From assembly GCA_022559845.1 (NCBI GenBank), contig CM040128.1:71859247-71923246 (forward strand): a stretch of DNA of 64,000 nt. Direction: 5' to 3'. The position numbers and the translations under genes were made by a program. A model generated the notes under the pieces. The model ran no database searches. It worked only from the letters and a program-made list of their open reading frames with translations, and was not told where the DNA came from. The stretch's first letter is position 1; each line of letters opens with the position of its first letter. This DNA comes from Amorphophallus konjac (Eukaryota; Streptophyta; Magnoliopsida; Alismatales; Araceae). Positions 33,275 through 45,560 of the stretch are shown here, piece after piece.

Positions 33275-34980
33275 CTATAACCAACATGTGGATTTAAGAA
33301 TGAGCCACCACGTTATCTCATCGTCATTGAAAAGCCAAACATTGTACCACAAGAAGACGAGATTGAGCATGATTGTATAGGGGTTAGAGTTATTGTTATC
33401 ACAATTCGGCTGATCATGCAATGTATGAATTAACAACCTAACTCTTAATGGGGTGACCTGAGGTAAAAACCATGATGAATCAGTTAGGCCAAACGGATTC
33501 CCCCGATTAATAATTAGAAAATTATCTTCCCACTTATGGTCTTTATAAGTGTTGAAAACATTAATGAAGACCTTATTATTAATCAAAATGTCATGCTCTT
33601 CCTCACTTTTAGAGATTTCATAAACATTATTGAGGTGAGAAGGGATCAAAGGGAGAGGAGTTTCAAGCAACGGATCAGTGCCAAGGAGCTTAGGAGAATC
33701 AACAGTGAAAGACGCATACTCCTCAACATCATGAAGCTTGGAAGGTTTAATGGAATCAGACAAATCGGCCAACATGAAAGTGTCCAACACAAATTAAGAG
33801 TTGCCGATGTCAGGAATAGGTAGCAAATCAATATCCTCCCCTTGATTTAGAGATGCCCAATTAAGAGTAAGGTCATGAGAGTTTCCTGCCTCTTCCTCTA
33901 CCCAAGATAGATTATTGATGGCCTCACTCAATTTATTCTCCACACACACATCCTCTTCGTCCAGCTCTTGGAACAAAGACTCGTCAAATTCAAGAAGGGA
34001 AGTGAATGGGATTTTATCATGGACTTGCATACTACTTTCTTCTTCTTCACCCCCAACTTGCGATCATCGACTTCTCTAGAACTCTCCTCATAAGGGCAAC
34101 TAAACTCATGCTCCTCAAACTCACCCTTTTGGTCATCATCGTAACTATAGCTAGCTCCCTTTAAAACTTCCTGATAAGACTCCTCCATATTCTCCACATG
34201 ATCTAAATCAATTGTGATTTGAGTATGGTGTTCACGGGGAATCATGGGTTCATAAAAGCTTTAAGTATTGTCAAATTGTGGAAGTTGGTAATCAGAATTG
34301 GTATTGGAGTAGCTAGGCAATTGATCCAATTCCATGCCCTTGCTGGTCTCAGTAAGTTGATCTAGTCGGGCTTGCATGGATTGATTTTGAGCCATGATGA
34401 ATTGATAAAATTGATCAAAGTTCTCCTCCTTTTTGAGAGTTGGGCAAGGAGGAGATAGATTTGTAGGTTGAGAAGTAGAGTTCAAAGGATAAGAAGTTGA
34501 ATAATGATTAGATTGATAGTGAGGTAGGGAAGAGGATGTGGGTTGTCCTCCATAGTTGGCTCGATCATGAAAGCTATTTAAAGATGGAGCCCAATTTTGA
34601 CAGAATTGATCAGGAGGATTTTGGGCCGGACCTTGATAAGAATCACAAGAATTATTATATTATCCTCCCCCATAAGAATCATAAGACGGCATGGAGGGAG
34701 AGAAAATTTGGGCTTGTTCTTGGGTGTAAGATGAATTATAGGGCCCATGATAAAATTGAGTGGATTGGATATGATCTTGGTTAAAGGAATGAAGTTGGCC
34801 CCCCATGAGTGATGGGCTTTCATTGTGGGCCGACCAAGAGTATAGACTTTTGTAATGGGTCGGGCCATTGTGGGTGAATGATAAAGGTTGAGTTGGGCAA
34901 TTATCAACACAATGGGCCGGTCTAGCCCACATGTCATTATGATCTTGATAATAAGGTGGCATGAAGGAGTTTAGATTCAT
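33275..34980 (-). pseudogene. Decayed protein of the non-autonomous element
   Basis: One minus-strand reading frame of about 570 codons, starting MNLNSFMPPYYQDHND at 34980. It is broken by in-frame stops near 34660 (after SYGGG), at 34261 and near 33793, and by one frameshift at about 34030-34045 in an AAG-rich run after VKKKKVV. The first part is rich in Pro, Gln, Ser, Tyr and Asn (SYTQEQAQIFSPSMPSY), followed by a short helical segment (QSMQARLDQLTET), an acidic middle (SYDDDQKGEFEEHEF) and a hydrophobic C-terminal part ending LFNDDEITWWLILKSTCWL. I recognise no gag, protease or pol domain. By position it stands where gag should be, after the primer site at 35961 and a 1-kb leader. Function unknown. 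Confidence 0.5.
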
Positions 34981-35960
34981 AGCCCAAAGAATGGATCAAG
35001 AAAATGGGCCAAATAGTCCACCTCATTGAATTTATGAGCCCACTCAAAGATTGGTATTTTCTCACCCATTTATTTTTAAAATTTTTATTTTTTATTTTTT
35101 TCAATGCAAGGTAAACAACAACTATATGAATAATACATGCAACGTGATGGTTTTTTTTTTAAATTTTTGAGATGCAATGAATTAATTCCTATATGAATGA
35201 TTTATGCAACGAGAATGATGATGATTTATTATTATTATTATTTTTTAGGAAAACCTTCTAAGGGCACTATAACTCCAAGGTACTTCGTGGTACAACATGC
35301 CCGGCGTCCGTGAGGGAATCCACGGGTGCGGGGACTTATGGAGGTCTTAGAAATGAAATTTCAAGTCCAAAGAGACGGAATGCTCAATGGAGTGTCCTTC
35401 CAAATCCAAGAGGGGTGTAAGGATCCTAATACCTTTAAGAAAGGGAAAGAGATGAGAAGAGAAAGCTTCTTTTTTTCAAATAATGATGCAAGTGAATAAG
35501 AAATTAACTAAAATATAAAATGCATGAAAATAATGACACTAAGATGAAGATATGCTAGCATGAAATTTTTTTTTCTATTTTTCTAGTTTCTGATTTTTTA
35601 TTTTTCAGAGAATTTTTTAGATTTTTTTTTGAATTTTTAAAAAGAGATATGAAGAAAAGAAACTATCAACTAAAAATACCAAATAATATGAAAAAATTAT
35701 TGCAAAGTGACATCTAAAATCATATTTTTGGAGTTTTCTGGATTTCTGATTTTTTAAGAATTTTTCAGAATTTTTTAGAATTTTTTCAAAATTTCACAAA
35801 AAAGACCTTTTCCTACGTATACTGACCTTTAGTGACGCTTAAATTTCTCAGAATTTTTTATTTTCAGCTTTTTTTCCTGTAAAATAAAAACAGAAAAATT
35901 AAGTAAAACTATATACAAATCAAACACAAGGAATTTCCCAACATAAAAAATAATTTCATT
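34981..35960. other. Leader of the 29978-39320 element
   Basis: AT-rich sequence between the primer site and the decayed reading frame, with several T-rich runs. A block around 35270-35430 (starting near CTATAACTCCAAGGTACTTCG) resembles 15550-15720 in the 7627-18112 element (AACTTCAAGGTACAACTTG, then CCGTGAGGGAAT and GGAGG), so the two leaders share sequence. Confidence 0.5.
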
Positions 35961-35976
35961 CCGGACAACGGCGCCA
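35961..35976 (-). promoter_or_regulatory. Primer-binding site TGGCGCCGTTGTCCGG
   Basis: On the minus strand, five bases inside the 5' LTR. This TGGCGCCGTTG core is the primer site commonly found in Athila/Tat-group elements. Confidence 0.8.
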
Positions 35977-35981
35977 AAAAT

Positions 35982-38900
35982 TGATAGGTCACTAAACTTG
36001 TGTCGTTAAGAAAACCGTGCCACAATTTTAAAATAATCGCACTCACTCACTTTAAAAGATTGGAAAAATCAAATATATAGTGGTAAGTGGAGTCGATCCC
36101 ACGAGGAGGAAAAATTCTTATTTTAACAAGTTGGAAAAATATCTTATGCTTTGAAAATCGAATTTTGAGTGTGATTAATCAAAGGAAGAATAAATTTCAT
36201 GAAAACTACTAAAAGAATATGAGAGGGTTTAGGAAGAGAAAATTTGGAGGAGATAGAAAGAGACAAGACATAATTTCATAAAAATCAACTTTATTACTAT
36301 GAAAGGTCGCAAGTACAATCTATAAAAAACTGAAAATTACAACTTGCAATAAAAGAGAATAAGGGAAGAAAATAGGATCCAAAAGATGAAGGAAGAATGT
36401 CGCCGTCTCCGCCGTGCCGAACCTTGCAATTTCACCCCGCCTTGGAAAGAAGAAGACGCCGCCAAGAGGACCAAAGAGAGAAAATCCGTCATGGAGATAT
36501 GTAAAGAAATATGGGAAGGTGGAGGTAGGAAAGTGGAAGAAGACAATAAAAGTGTGTGCTGTGAAAAGAGAAAGAAGAAGCTACGGTGGGTGATAGAAAA
36601 CACAGTAAAATAATTTTAAAAACAGAGGGTTAGAAGAAGAAGAATAGATTAAAATCTAGAGAGAATTAGATGAAGTAGAAGAAGAGAAAATTGTAGAGGG
36701 CGAAGAGAGGAAGAGGATTGCTGAAGAACACTGAGACAAAAAATGAGAGGAAGATGGTGAAAAACGTGGAAGAACACAGAGTGGTTGGCGCAGATGAACA
36801 GTAAAAAGTGCAGGACTGAACTTTGGAAAATTGACTATAATTTGAAAGCGGTTGAGAATTTGAAGAAGTGGTACAGGAAGAAATTGAAGAAATTTTAAAA
36901 CCCTACAACTTTCATGAAGAACTAAGAAGCAACAGAAGATTAGAATGGGAAGAAAATGAGGAATAAGAACTGTGAAAATAGAGGATGAATAGTGAAAACC
37001 GCAGAGATAGATGCTTGAAAAATTGAAAATATCTTAAAAACGAAGAAGAATTAGAAGAAGATGCAGAAAGAAGATTTGAAGAAGACTTGAAAACGAGCAA
37101 CTTTGAAGAAGAAAACAATTAAGAACGAAGAATAGAAAGGTATGAAAAAGAGGCAAGAAGAAAGGCCAAAAACTAAAAACTAGCTAACTCCCCTCATGGC
37201 ACTCTCGGTGGCTTTATATAGTAGCAGAGAAGACATACGGCCGTGACTTTTGAGAATCCCATCAAAACTCAACTTCTAGCATCCAGATTTGATCAAAGGA
37301 GGTGACTTTCCATTGATAGAGTCCTCCTTTCCAAAGGATGAGCTCAAATAATAGCAGATAACCATGATCGGGCGAAGGTCTTTCCGTGTCAAACTGTTAT
37401 CTAAATAGCGACTTGGTCCATGGCGCTATTTAAAAATAGTGACTGCTCATATAGGCGCTGCATCCTTATTTCCATTTTCTTTCTTTTCTAGTTTCCGTTA
37501 AGACTTGAATAGCGACTTCCTCATGGGCTTTATTTCTTTGATTTTCTTATTTTTCCAATTTTCTGACTTTTCCGTACAGCAGGGTTTAGCGCCAGTGTGA
37601 ACGGTCGCTATTTATTGAATTGACGCCCCTTCAAGCCCTCGCACAAACTTTTTCATTTTCTTTTTCTTTTCTGATCAAATGAAGTGACGCCCGTTGTGAA
37701 CACCGTTTTTCACATCAAATAATGAATAAAAGATATGAAGATGGAGATAATGAAAATAAAAGGGGCATAAAGGGTAGCAAGAGATTGCTATTGGAGTGTG
37801 ATTGCCAGAGGGGTTACCTCAAAAATAATGGAAGTTGATCGCGAATACCTGGTGAAAATATGCGGGATGATGTAGATTCCTTCCTCCTCCTTCTACCGGC
37901 CGGCCGATGAAGGGGGTTTTCCTCTTGATTACCCTTAATCAAAGAACAAACAATCAAAAGAAGAGGGGATCAGCCAAGTGTGTGTAGTATCAATCCAAAT
38001 AAATAATATGATGATGAAAGAGAAGCATAAAGTGTGCACCTTTTGTTTATTTTTTAAAACCCCTAGAGAATTAGGGAGAGGGAAAGAGATATGATGCAGA
38101 GAAAAACTAATGCAAAGGATGAATATAGTGATTGATGATGAGATGATAGGAACAGACAAACACGAGAAAGTAGACCCCTGCTGTTCCTGTAAACAGTAAA
38201 GGGGGAAAACACTTGATGCTTCGGTTGCGGCAGCAGGAGGCAGCAGAGAGCCTTCAAAGAGATCGCACAGGAGGAGGAACCTCAATCACCAGCCCGTAAC
38301 CTCGCGCGAATCACCAGCACCGTCTAACCTCAATCGAGATCAACCAGGGCATCCTTTTATAGGGTTCAAAACCGTATTCTAATAGGATAAGAATAAGCAA
38401 TGATCATTAATGGCAAGGACTCTAGTTCCCCAGATCGAGCAAGTGATTAACCAAGGCAGGGAACTCTCCAGGAAAGGTGTGTTCAAACCGGACACGGAAG
38501 GGTAAGAGACGACCCTCAGAAGGGTGTCAATTAAAATTGACGACCTGCCCTAAGGCGTTACTTAAAAACACGACTGGGACAAAGGCGTCAACTCCTGAAT
38601 TCAATTTTAGTAATAAAAACTTTCTTTTTCTGAAAATTATGAGACGACGCCTGAAGCAAAGGCGTTAATTGAAAACACGCCCTAGGGAAGGACATTAATT
38701 CTTGATTTTTCAATCGTGGTGGGACTCGTAAAATACCAGAAATCGACGCCCTTAACACCAGCCGTCCTTTCTTGAGAACACGCCCTAGATTATGTCGCTA
38801 TTTAAATCACGCCCCTCTTCAAGTCGTTAATTACAAAAGTGCAAGAAACATCATAAAAACCCGCACAAAAGAGAAAAACTTTATATTATAGAAATATTGA

Positions 38901-39320
38901 AGTTCACTTTGGGGCGTTAACATGGTGACATGAGATTTGATCAACATAGTATCAATTTTGGCGTGTCTACACCCGTGACACCATCGCTGTTTACTTAAGA
39001 TGCGCCCTTGAAACTGTCGTTGTTTACTGAATTAGCGCCCGTGCATGGAAGCGTTGTTTAAATAGCGCCTTAATCTAGGTCGATGTTTCCTGAAAATTTA
39101 GAAAAAAATAAAATATCAATCTATTTCATTCCAAAATAATTATGTAAATCTTTAAATATTTCTCACATGGTCTTTTAAGCTCAAAAGGATGATAAAATAC
39201 ATGAAGACTCAAATAATGTGTGAGAATGTAATTAATGCTCATGTTGCACAACTTTATCCATTTAATGCTCAAAGATGATGGATGTGATGTAAATTATGAT
39301 GTAAAATATAGCACTTATCA
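35982..39320 (-). repeat. 5' LTR of the 29978-39320 element, with insertion
   Basis: Matches 29978-32028, but is interrupted after 37694 by a 1277-bp solo LTR plus its 5-bp duplication. Removing these restores co-linearity with the left LTR at 31681-31700. Confidence 0.95.
37695..38971 (-). mobile_element. Solo LTR
   Basis: Begins TGTGAACACCG and ends GGCGTGTCTACA on the plus strand, flanked by CCCGT at 37690-37694 and 38972-38976 (single copy at the same site in the sister LTR). On the minus strand it starts TGTAGACACGCC, like the LTRs at 7627 and 16461, so it belongs to a related family. TATA box CTATAAAAGG on the minus strand at about 38353-38362. The interior and the second LTR are gone, as after recombination between LTRs. 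Confidence 0.9.
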
Positions 39321-39325
39321 GGAGT

Positions 39326-41085
39326 GAATATGTGCTTGGGGTTCGTGGTAAGGGAGCTTTCCTCGCCCTATTTTCTGATGTTGACCAGCCGAGTTGTGGA
39401 TTGTCTGGATGGCGAGTCTCGAGTTGCCGTGTTGGCTGTGTGCGTGGATCAGAGTGCGCAGCGGAAGCCTGGTGGGCCCATAACCCACAGGTTCAGGATC
39501 GTAGCGTTGGGTGCCACGGGCGGATTCCTGTGGTTGCGTTGAGCATTTGAGGATTGGTTCCTCTGTGTGAGACGTGTTGTTATCGTGCTGTTGCTCGAGG
39601 TGTTATGGTTCTTGGCACTGGCAGGATGGAGTGTTAGGGAAAAATGTTGGCAAGCGTGCCACATGAGTACCCTGTTCCTGTGATGGAAGCCGTGTCAGGC
39701 GTCGGTGTGAGCCCGGATGGGGTTGTTGAGGATGTCGCCTGATGGAGGTCGAGGATGTGATGGTCAAAGTCGGTGGTTTGGTGCCCGACTTGTGTTGCAA
39801 GCTGTGTTCTCGGAGGAGATTGTGTTCTAGAAGAAGTGACCTCTGAGAGATTTTGATTTCGGTTGGTAGCTGTGAGTGACTGGTAAGGCTAGTCTCGTAG
39901 TCGACCATGGTAAGATGTGCATTGTTGGGGACCTGTGTGCATTGACCGCAGCGTTGGCAACCAGGTTGCTATGAGATTGGGTGGCACTTTCCTCCTTTAG
40001 AGAAGTGTGCCATGAATTGTTTCGGTGGTGTCCCGTGGCTCTGTGATAAGGGCGGAATCGGGATTGGCAGGTGTCCGCTTGGATTATTTGAGATAGGATT
40101 CGATGAGACAGGACAGAGGAGTGATGCCTGTGGTTGGAAGTCCTTGGTCTGTGACCAGCATGGGATGGTTCCCTTGTAAGTTTGAGTCGAGTGAGGTGAA
40201 GACCGAAGACACCATGATCTTGTCATTTGGTTTTGCCGTGCTCCCCTGAAAGGGTGGAGTTGGCGCGATGATCAAGATCAGATGCGACATCTGAGAGAAG
40301 TGCAGCTTGAGACAATGTAATTATCTGTGTGAGTCAGCGGATGGCATGTTATGAGTTGGATCGTGCATGTCAGGCCGGCGAAGGTTTCCCGTTGACGTGT
40401 ATCTGGCGACCAGTGGATGGTCTTTTCACAGATAGAAGATGTTGTTGGTTGTGCATCGTGAACGGTGAGAGCTGTGTATTGGTGAGGCCTTTGGTGGTCG
40501 TTTCCGTGACGTGCTTTTTCGGAGGGGATCTGGGCTTTATCAAAGTTGGTCTTCTTGCAGAGTTGCCCCAGTGATATGTCTGGCTTTCACCTTGCGAGGT
40601 GTGAGGTGATCCTTGGAGTTGAGCCGATAATCTGATTGCGGTCTGTTGAGATGGCTGTGTGAGCTGATGGAGGCTCTGTATTTGTTGCTCCCTTGAGAAG
40701 GGTGTGCGACCAGTCAGCTGGTTGTGAAGCTAATGTGTGATTTGTCTGTCGACCATAGGATGGATCGGTAGCTGTTTCTCGTGACGAGGGTTGTGTCTCC
40801 TCAGTGAGCGAAATTGTGGCAGCGGTGCCATGATTGGTTTTTCTTTGTGACTGAGGTGATGCCGGACTATGTCCTTTAGGGTATGCTTGCTCTGATGACC
40901 GGTGTGCGTGGCGTGCGGAGCGAGGTGTCGTTCGTGATTGTAGTCTGGCTGTGTCCCTCAAGATAGGAGCTTTCGTGAGAATTGAGTTTTTATGTGCTGG
41001 GGCTCTGACAGTGTTGTCAGTTAGTTAAGGATTTCTTCCTATATGTTCCCACGTTTGTCCTGAATTTTGAGGATGAAATTTCTTT
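39326..41085. other. Non-coding interior of the LARD-like element, right part
   Basis: Continuation of 28707-29972 after the inserted element. GC-rich, no domain recognised. Longest frame is 124 codons on the minus strand and compositional. Confidence 0.6.
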
Positions 41086-41098
41086 AAGGGGGGAGGGC
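41086..41098 (+). promoter_or_regulatory. Polypurine tract
   Basis: AAGGGGGGAGGGC directly before the 3' LTR start TGTAATGTCCCG. Confidence 0.9.
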
Positions 41099-43363
41099 TG
41101 TAATGTCCCGAGTTTTTCGGATATTTTTCAGATCATGTTCGTGGGTTCCGGAGTGTGTTTTGTGCTTTACATGCGTTTTTCCCTGATGTGCCTTTGGAAC
41201 TCTGCGTAGGGCGAACCGTGGCGTTCTCTAACTCCGAGATAGTACCAACGCGTTGTGCCCCTCCTGAGGATCGCGGAGGTAATTTTTCGTATTTTCATGA
41301 ATTTATGGAATTTTGGGATTTTTCTATATATATTAACTCTTTCTCTCTCTCCCCTCTCATTTCTCTCTTCCCTCCCTCTCTCTTCTCACGCTCTCTCCCT
41401 TCTCACCCTCTCCTCTCCGGTGGTCGACGGAGCGGGGCGGGGGCGCAGCGGGCAAGGAGGACGGTGAGGATGGGTCGAGGATCGGGGGATGGAGGCGCGG
41501 TGAAGCTCGGCCGCGAGTTCGTGTCTCGGTGAGGGTTTAACGGCGTTTTCTTCGTGGATCAGCGTCCACGGCGCGTCAAATCTTCGGTGGAGGTAGGGAG
41601 ATGGATCCCCAGCTCGTGTACTTCCTTTCTCATGATTTTGGTAGCCCGTGGTGAGCCGAGTGTGGGTTTATTGCCATTTGGAGGAAAAATCATGTTTTTA
41701 GGGCGTGTGACGATTTCGATGGATCGAGCGCCGTTTCCTCCGTTTCTTCCTCCCATTTTTGGGTTTTGGGACTGGCGAATGGGTTCCCCATGTTTTCCTC
41801 ATCACCCGGGGGTGATTGGGCGTGGATCGGCACCGAACGGCAGTGTTTGGATTGGGGTTTTGCCGTGTTTGGTTGACCAGTGCGGGCGGTCCGGTCGACT
41901 GACGGTGGCAGCTGCGAACTGGGCAGAATGCCCAGTTCGGTCGACCGACCCATCTGGGTAGGTTGACCGACCCAGATGGGCTGGTCGAACGAAATGCATA
42001 GTTTTTTTACGGAAATGATCGACCTATGGCCCAGTGAGTGTCTTGGACACCCCGTGAGTACCGTGACCGTGTTTTTGGGTGTCCGGAGATATCGCTTTAC
42101 CTCAATCAGTGTCCCCGTAGGTTTAAGGGTCCGGACGACCCTCTCATGCTCCGGTTGTGTTATGTAGACCCCCGGTCGACCCGGTTGTGACCCGGCGGTC
42201 AACCTTCGGTCTCGTGAGTGTCTCGGACGTCCCTTGGGTTCCGTGGCTGTGTTTCTGGGATGTCTAGAGGTACCGTGATACCTCGATTAGCGTGCCCATA
42301 GGTGTGGTGGGTCCGAGTGACCCCATGTGTTCCGAACTTTATTTTACGCTCGATCGAGTCTCCGTGTATCGGTGTGAGTGCGGTGGGGTTCCCTCGCATG
42401 TCGTGGGTTTCTGCGGAAGATGGTTCCCGACTGGGCCAAGTGTATGGCCTTGGACTGCGAGTCCAGTCATTCAGCCAGGGGCTGGAGGTTTCCCGCTTTC
42501 CTTAGGATGGGGAATCGGCGTGGTGGCTCGTGAGCTGCCTTGGGAACCATGATTCTGTGCTTTCCGCGTGGGCCGTGTGAGTGGCCTGTGGAGTGTGAGT
42601 CCAATTACCTAGCCTGAGGCTGGAGGGTTCTTGGTTCCCTTTTCAAGGGAATGGTCTCGACGGCTTGTGAGCTGCCTCTGGTTTCGTACTACCATGGTTT
42701 TAGACCTAGGGATTAGACTAGATTAACGGCGTTATGCAGTTGTGTACGACGGTCTTGACCTCGAGTCTCGTGACTCAAGGACCGTTGGATTTAGTGAGTC
42801 TAGAGGACTGTCTAGAGTCTAGTGGCTCAGCGCCACTTGGTTCTTCTCAACTTTCGCGTTGGGTGCATGCGTGATTCTCGGAGTTTCTCCTCGGAGAGTG
42901 GTCACATCAGTGACTCCCCACTAGTCGTAGCCTTCCGACATGCGAGTGGTCCCACCAGGGAGTGGTGGCGAGGCTACCCCGAGAGATGGTTTTTAGGCTG
43001 GTTACCGTCAGGCCCCACGTCTTGATGCTAGAGTCCGGCTGAGGGGAAAACTAGTCAGAGGGCTAGACCTAGGACGCATGGTCTGTGTGTGCACACATGG
43101 TTGGGGGCAGTTGGGCCCGCACTGAAGAGCGCGACCCCAGCTAGTTCCTTGTTCAGTGGTTACTTGTACGGTGTCCCTGTTCCAGCAGGGGTCGAGGGGG
43201 ACACCTGAGGCGCGGTCTAAGCCGTCAGTGGACGCATCCGGCCTTGCTTCTAGTAGGCAGGTACTCCTGTCATGTGAGACGTGACTCTCCTGTTTGGGTT
43301 TCATTTCCCGTCCGCGAGAAGTGGTTTTCTGGACCGTCCGATGTTTCCGAGGTAGTGGCCAGG
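41099..43363 (+). repeat. 3' LTR of the LARD-like element (first three quarters)
   Basis: Aligns with 25684-28003 with small indels, including loss of about 18 bp near 41960. Cut at 43363 by the Tat element; the remainder, equal to 28004-28690, should follow the Tat 3' LTR outside the window. Confidence 0.9.
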
Positions 43364-43476
43364 TGTTGACACCCGGAAAATGATCAGGGGTGGAAGCATG
43401 ATTGAAAAGAAGATCTGACCAACAGCGAAAGACTGAGGTTGATGTCCGAGCTCGTCGCCATTCGAGTGACGATATT

Positions 43477-43590
43477 GATAAGATAGAACCCTGTCTACGG
43501 ACTGATAAATCCCTATCTACGGACTGATAGAACCCTGTCTACGGACTGATAGAACCCTATCTACGGACTGATAGAACCCTATCTGCGGAT
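43477..43590. repeat. 22-bp tandem repeats upstream of the TATA box
   Basis: Five units of GATAGAACCCTATCTACGGA type. Each unit holds a small palindrome GATAG-aacc-CTATC; some units have CTGTC instead. Position suggests promoter elements, but no function is shown. Confidence 0.9.
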
Positions 43591-43793
43591 CGATGAAAAT
43601 TGCAATCGTGACGTCAATACAAGATATTTCAGAAATGATAGACCATTTGGGATGATGATACATTCGAAGAAACTCTAAGTGGGCCTATATGAAGACGGCG
43701 CCCAAAGCCCATGTCGAAGCCCAGATATGGCGTCGAGAAATCAAGGTTGAGCGCGCCGTGAAGATCCCTGCCGAGAAGGAAGAGGAAAGGGGC

Positions 43794-43800
43794 TATAAAA
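43794..43800 (+). promoter_or_regulatory. TATA box of the Tat LTR
   Basis: TATAAAA in GGGGCTATAAAAACCCCTCC, itself inside a GGGG...CCCC palindrome. Lies 200 bp after the 22-bp repeats. Confidence 0.6.
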
Positions 43801-44944
43801 ACCCCTCCCTTCGATAGAGATGAAGGGGGATAACATCGGAGAGAAAAAAAAAAGATCAGAGGACTCCGGGATCGATCGACTGGAGAAAAAAAAAAGAGCT
43901 GAAGAAAAGAAAAAAGAGAGAAAGCCAGATAGAAAAAGGGGATCGTTCTGAGAGAAAGAGCCACCCCTCCCCTTTCGATCAACAGAGAGGAAATAGAAGA
44001 GAAGAAGAAGGAGAGCTCAAGGTGGGCACCGGGGAGGGAGAGGAGTCAATGCTCCTCCCTCCCCTCCATGTTTTCTTTCTTTCTTTATCTGATGTAATAT
44101 GGCGAGTTCCATCTCGATCTAGCAACTGTAGCCGGAGTTCCGGCCTTGATTTTAGATTTCTGCTTTACATTTTGTCTTCCATGGTCGGTGTAATCTCTTT
44201 TATATGCAATGCAATGAAGCATCAAGATGACCCGTCTGGGTATTGATGGATCAACATACCGATCTACGTCTGTCTGTCTCTCAATGTATACGGCCCTCGT
44301 CTGAGAAGAGCACAGATTATTTTCTTTGGGTTTAGAAGCCGATCGCCTGGGTTCGTTCCTTGAAGGGGGACGAGGGCAAGACTCCTAACCCCATCCAATG
44401 GGTTACTGAGTCTTGTTCTCTCTTTCCCCCTCCGATCTTGATACCCCTTTTTTTTATATATACATCTATGATCTGGGTTTTCTGAGGAGCCCTCCCCTTT
44501 GGCGGTTCAGGAGCCAGAGATATCAGTTTTCTGGTTTCCTGGGCTGCCCATCTCTCATGAATAACGATCTGATCTCAGGCTCTCCATCCTAAACGTTGGA
44601 TGCTTAGGGTCTGAAGTTATATGGTTGACAGCCCTTCATTCTCCATGGGTTTAATGTCACTGGATTCTTCTGGAGGGGTCGGAGGGCAGTCATCCCCCGA
44701 TTCCCCCAAATGACCTGCAACAGAGGGCAAAATCCTCAACAGGATCAGGTGGTAGTCTGATCTCCTCCGTTTGATTCATTCAGCCAAAACCCTTGGCACT
44801 CTTCCGATAGAAGTCCCCATGAAGTTCCTCCCTTGCACCTCTGGCCCAGCATTTGATTCGAGCCTGAAAATCCCCAGAAAATACCAGAACAGAGCATCGT
44901 TCCTGAGCTCTGGAAACCCTGAGATTCTCCTGCGTTTCACCCCC

Positions 44945-45560
44945 TCGGCGTGCTAGCTTCCCCGCCGAGAACCATAAGGCCGAGACGCTTTCCCCGTCTT
45001 TTAGCTAAACGACAACCCAGTTGGTTATCAAACGCTTTCCTCGTGAGGCTACGCATGCAAGGCTCCAGGCGTACAGACTCCCGGCGTGGCCAGGAGCACG
45101 CCGGGAAGCCCTCTGCCGAGAGCCAGTCCATCTTCATAACTACCCACACCTTTTGCCCAATATTGAAGCTGCCCCTCTCGGCGCCCCCCCCTTCCCGGCG
45201 CGCCCGTGAGCCCGCCGAGAAGCCCCAGGCCGATAGGCCTTATCTCCCTTTGGCCAGCCCAAACGACCAGGCCGAGAACCCCCTTTGCCTATAGCCCGTT
45301 CACCCTTTTTGCCCAAGCCTGCTGCCCCTCTCGGCGCCCCCCCCTTCTCGGCGCGCTCAGGTGCCGGCCGAGAGCCTCCACGCCGAGAGGGTCTTCCCCC
45401 CTTTCTTTTGGCCGCCGAGAGCTCTTGGCCGAGAGCCTTCCCTCGGCCGCTGAAAACCTCTTTGGCCAGCCCAAACCGCCAGGCCGAGAGCCCCTCTCCA
45501 TCCATCAAATGCCAGGCCGAGAGCCCCATTTTGTCCAAACCAAAGGCCAAGCCGAGATCC
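44945..45560. repeat. GC-rich block of GCCGAGAG/CTCTCGGC inverted motifs
   Basis: At least twenty copies of GCCGAGA or its complement, often paired (CTCTCGGCG...CGCCGAGAG). All three frames of both strands are widely open through composition, so I call no gene. It lies in the transcribed part of the LTR. Confidence 0.75.

Larger units (their letters stand above)
29978..39320 (-). mobile_element. Non-autonomous Athila/Tat-group-like LTR retrotransposon
   Basis: LTRs 29978-32028 and 35982-39320 (the latter enlarged by a solo LTR), perfect 5-bp target duplication, termini TGATA...TATCA. Orientation is minus: primer site TGGCGCCGTTGTCCGG lies inside the right LTR and the polypurine tract inside the left one. 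The interior is about 4 kb and carries one decayed reading frame with no pol domain. A second purine tract, TTAAGTTGGGGGGGAGAG (minus strand, about 32993-33010), preceded by GAGGACAATGTCATT, is of a type I associate with Athila/Tat-group elements. The LTRs differ by only about 4% in the first 110 bp, so this insertion is younger than its host element. Confidence 0.9.
25684..43363 (+). mobile_element. Large non-coding LTR retrotransposon (LARD-like), 3' LTR interrupted
   Basis: 5' LTR 25684-28690, initiator-Met-type primer site, interior 28707-41098 (with a 9.3-kb insertion at 29978-39320), polypurine tract, 3' LTR from 41099 cut by the Tat element at 43364. Without insertions the interior is about 3 kb, GC-rich, with no gag or pol, so it is non-autonomous. 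LTR ends TGTAATG...TTATA, the primer site and the GAGGATGAAATTTCTTTAAGG block before the 3' LTR resemble Tekay/Del elements. The two LTRs differ noticeably (5 of 43 bases in 27961-28003 versus 43321-43363), making this older than the elements inserted in it. Confidence 0.85.

Noticed and set aside
37695..38971. Reading the 1.3-kb insertion as a DNA transposon
   Set aside because: TG...CA ends, 5-bp duplication, TATA box and similarity of its end to the LTRs at 9272 and 18112 fit a solo LTR better.
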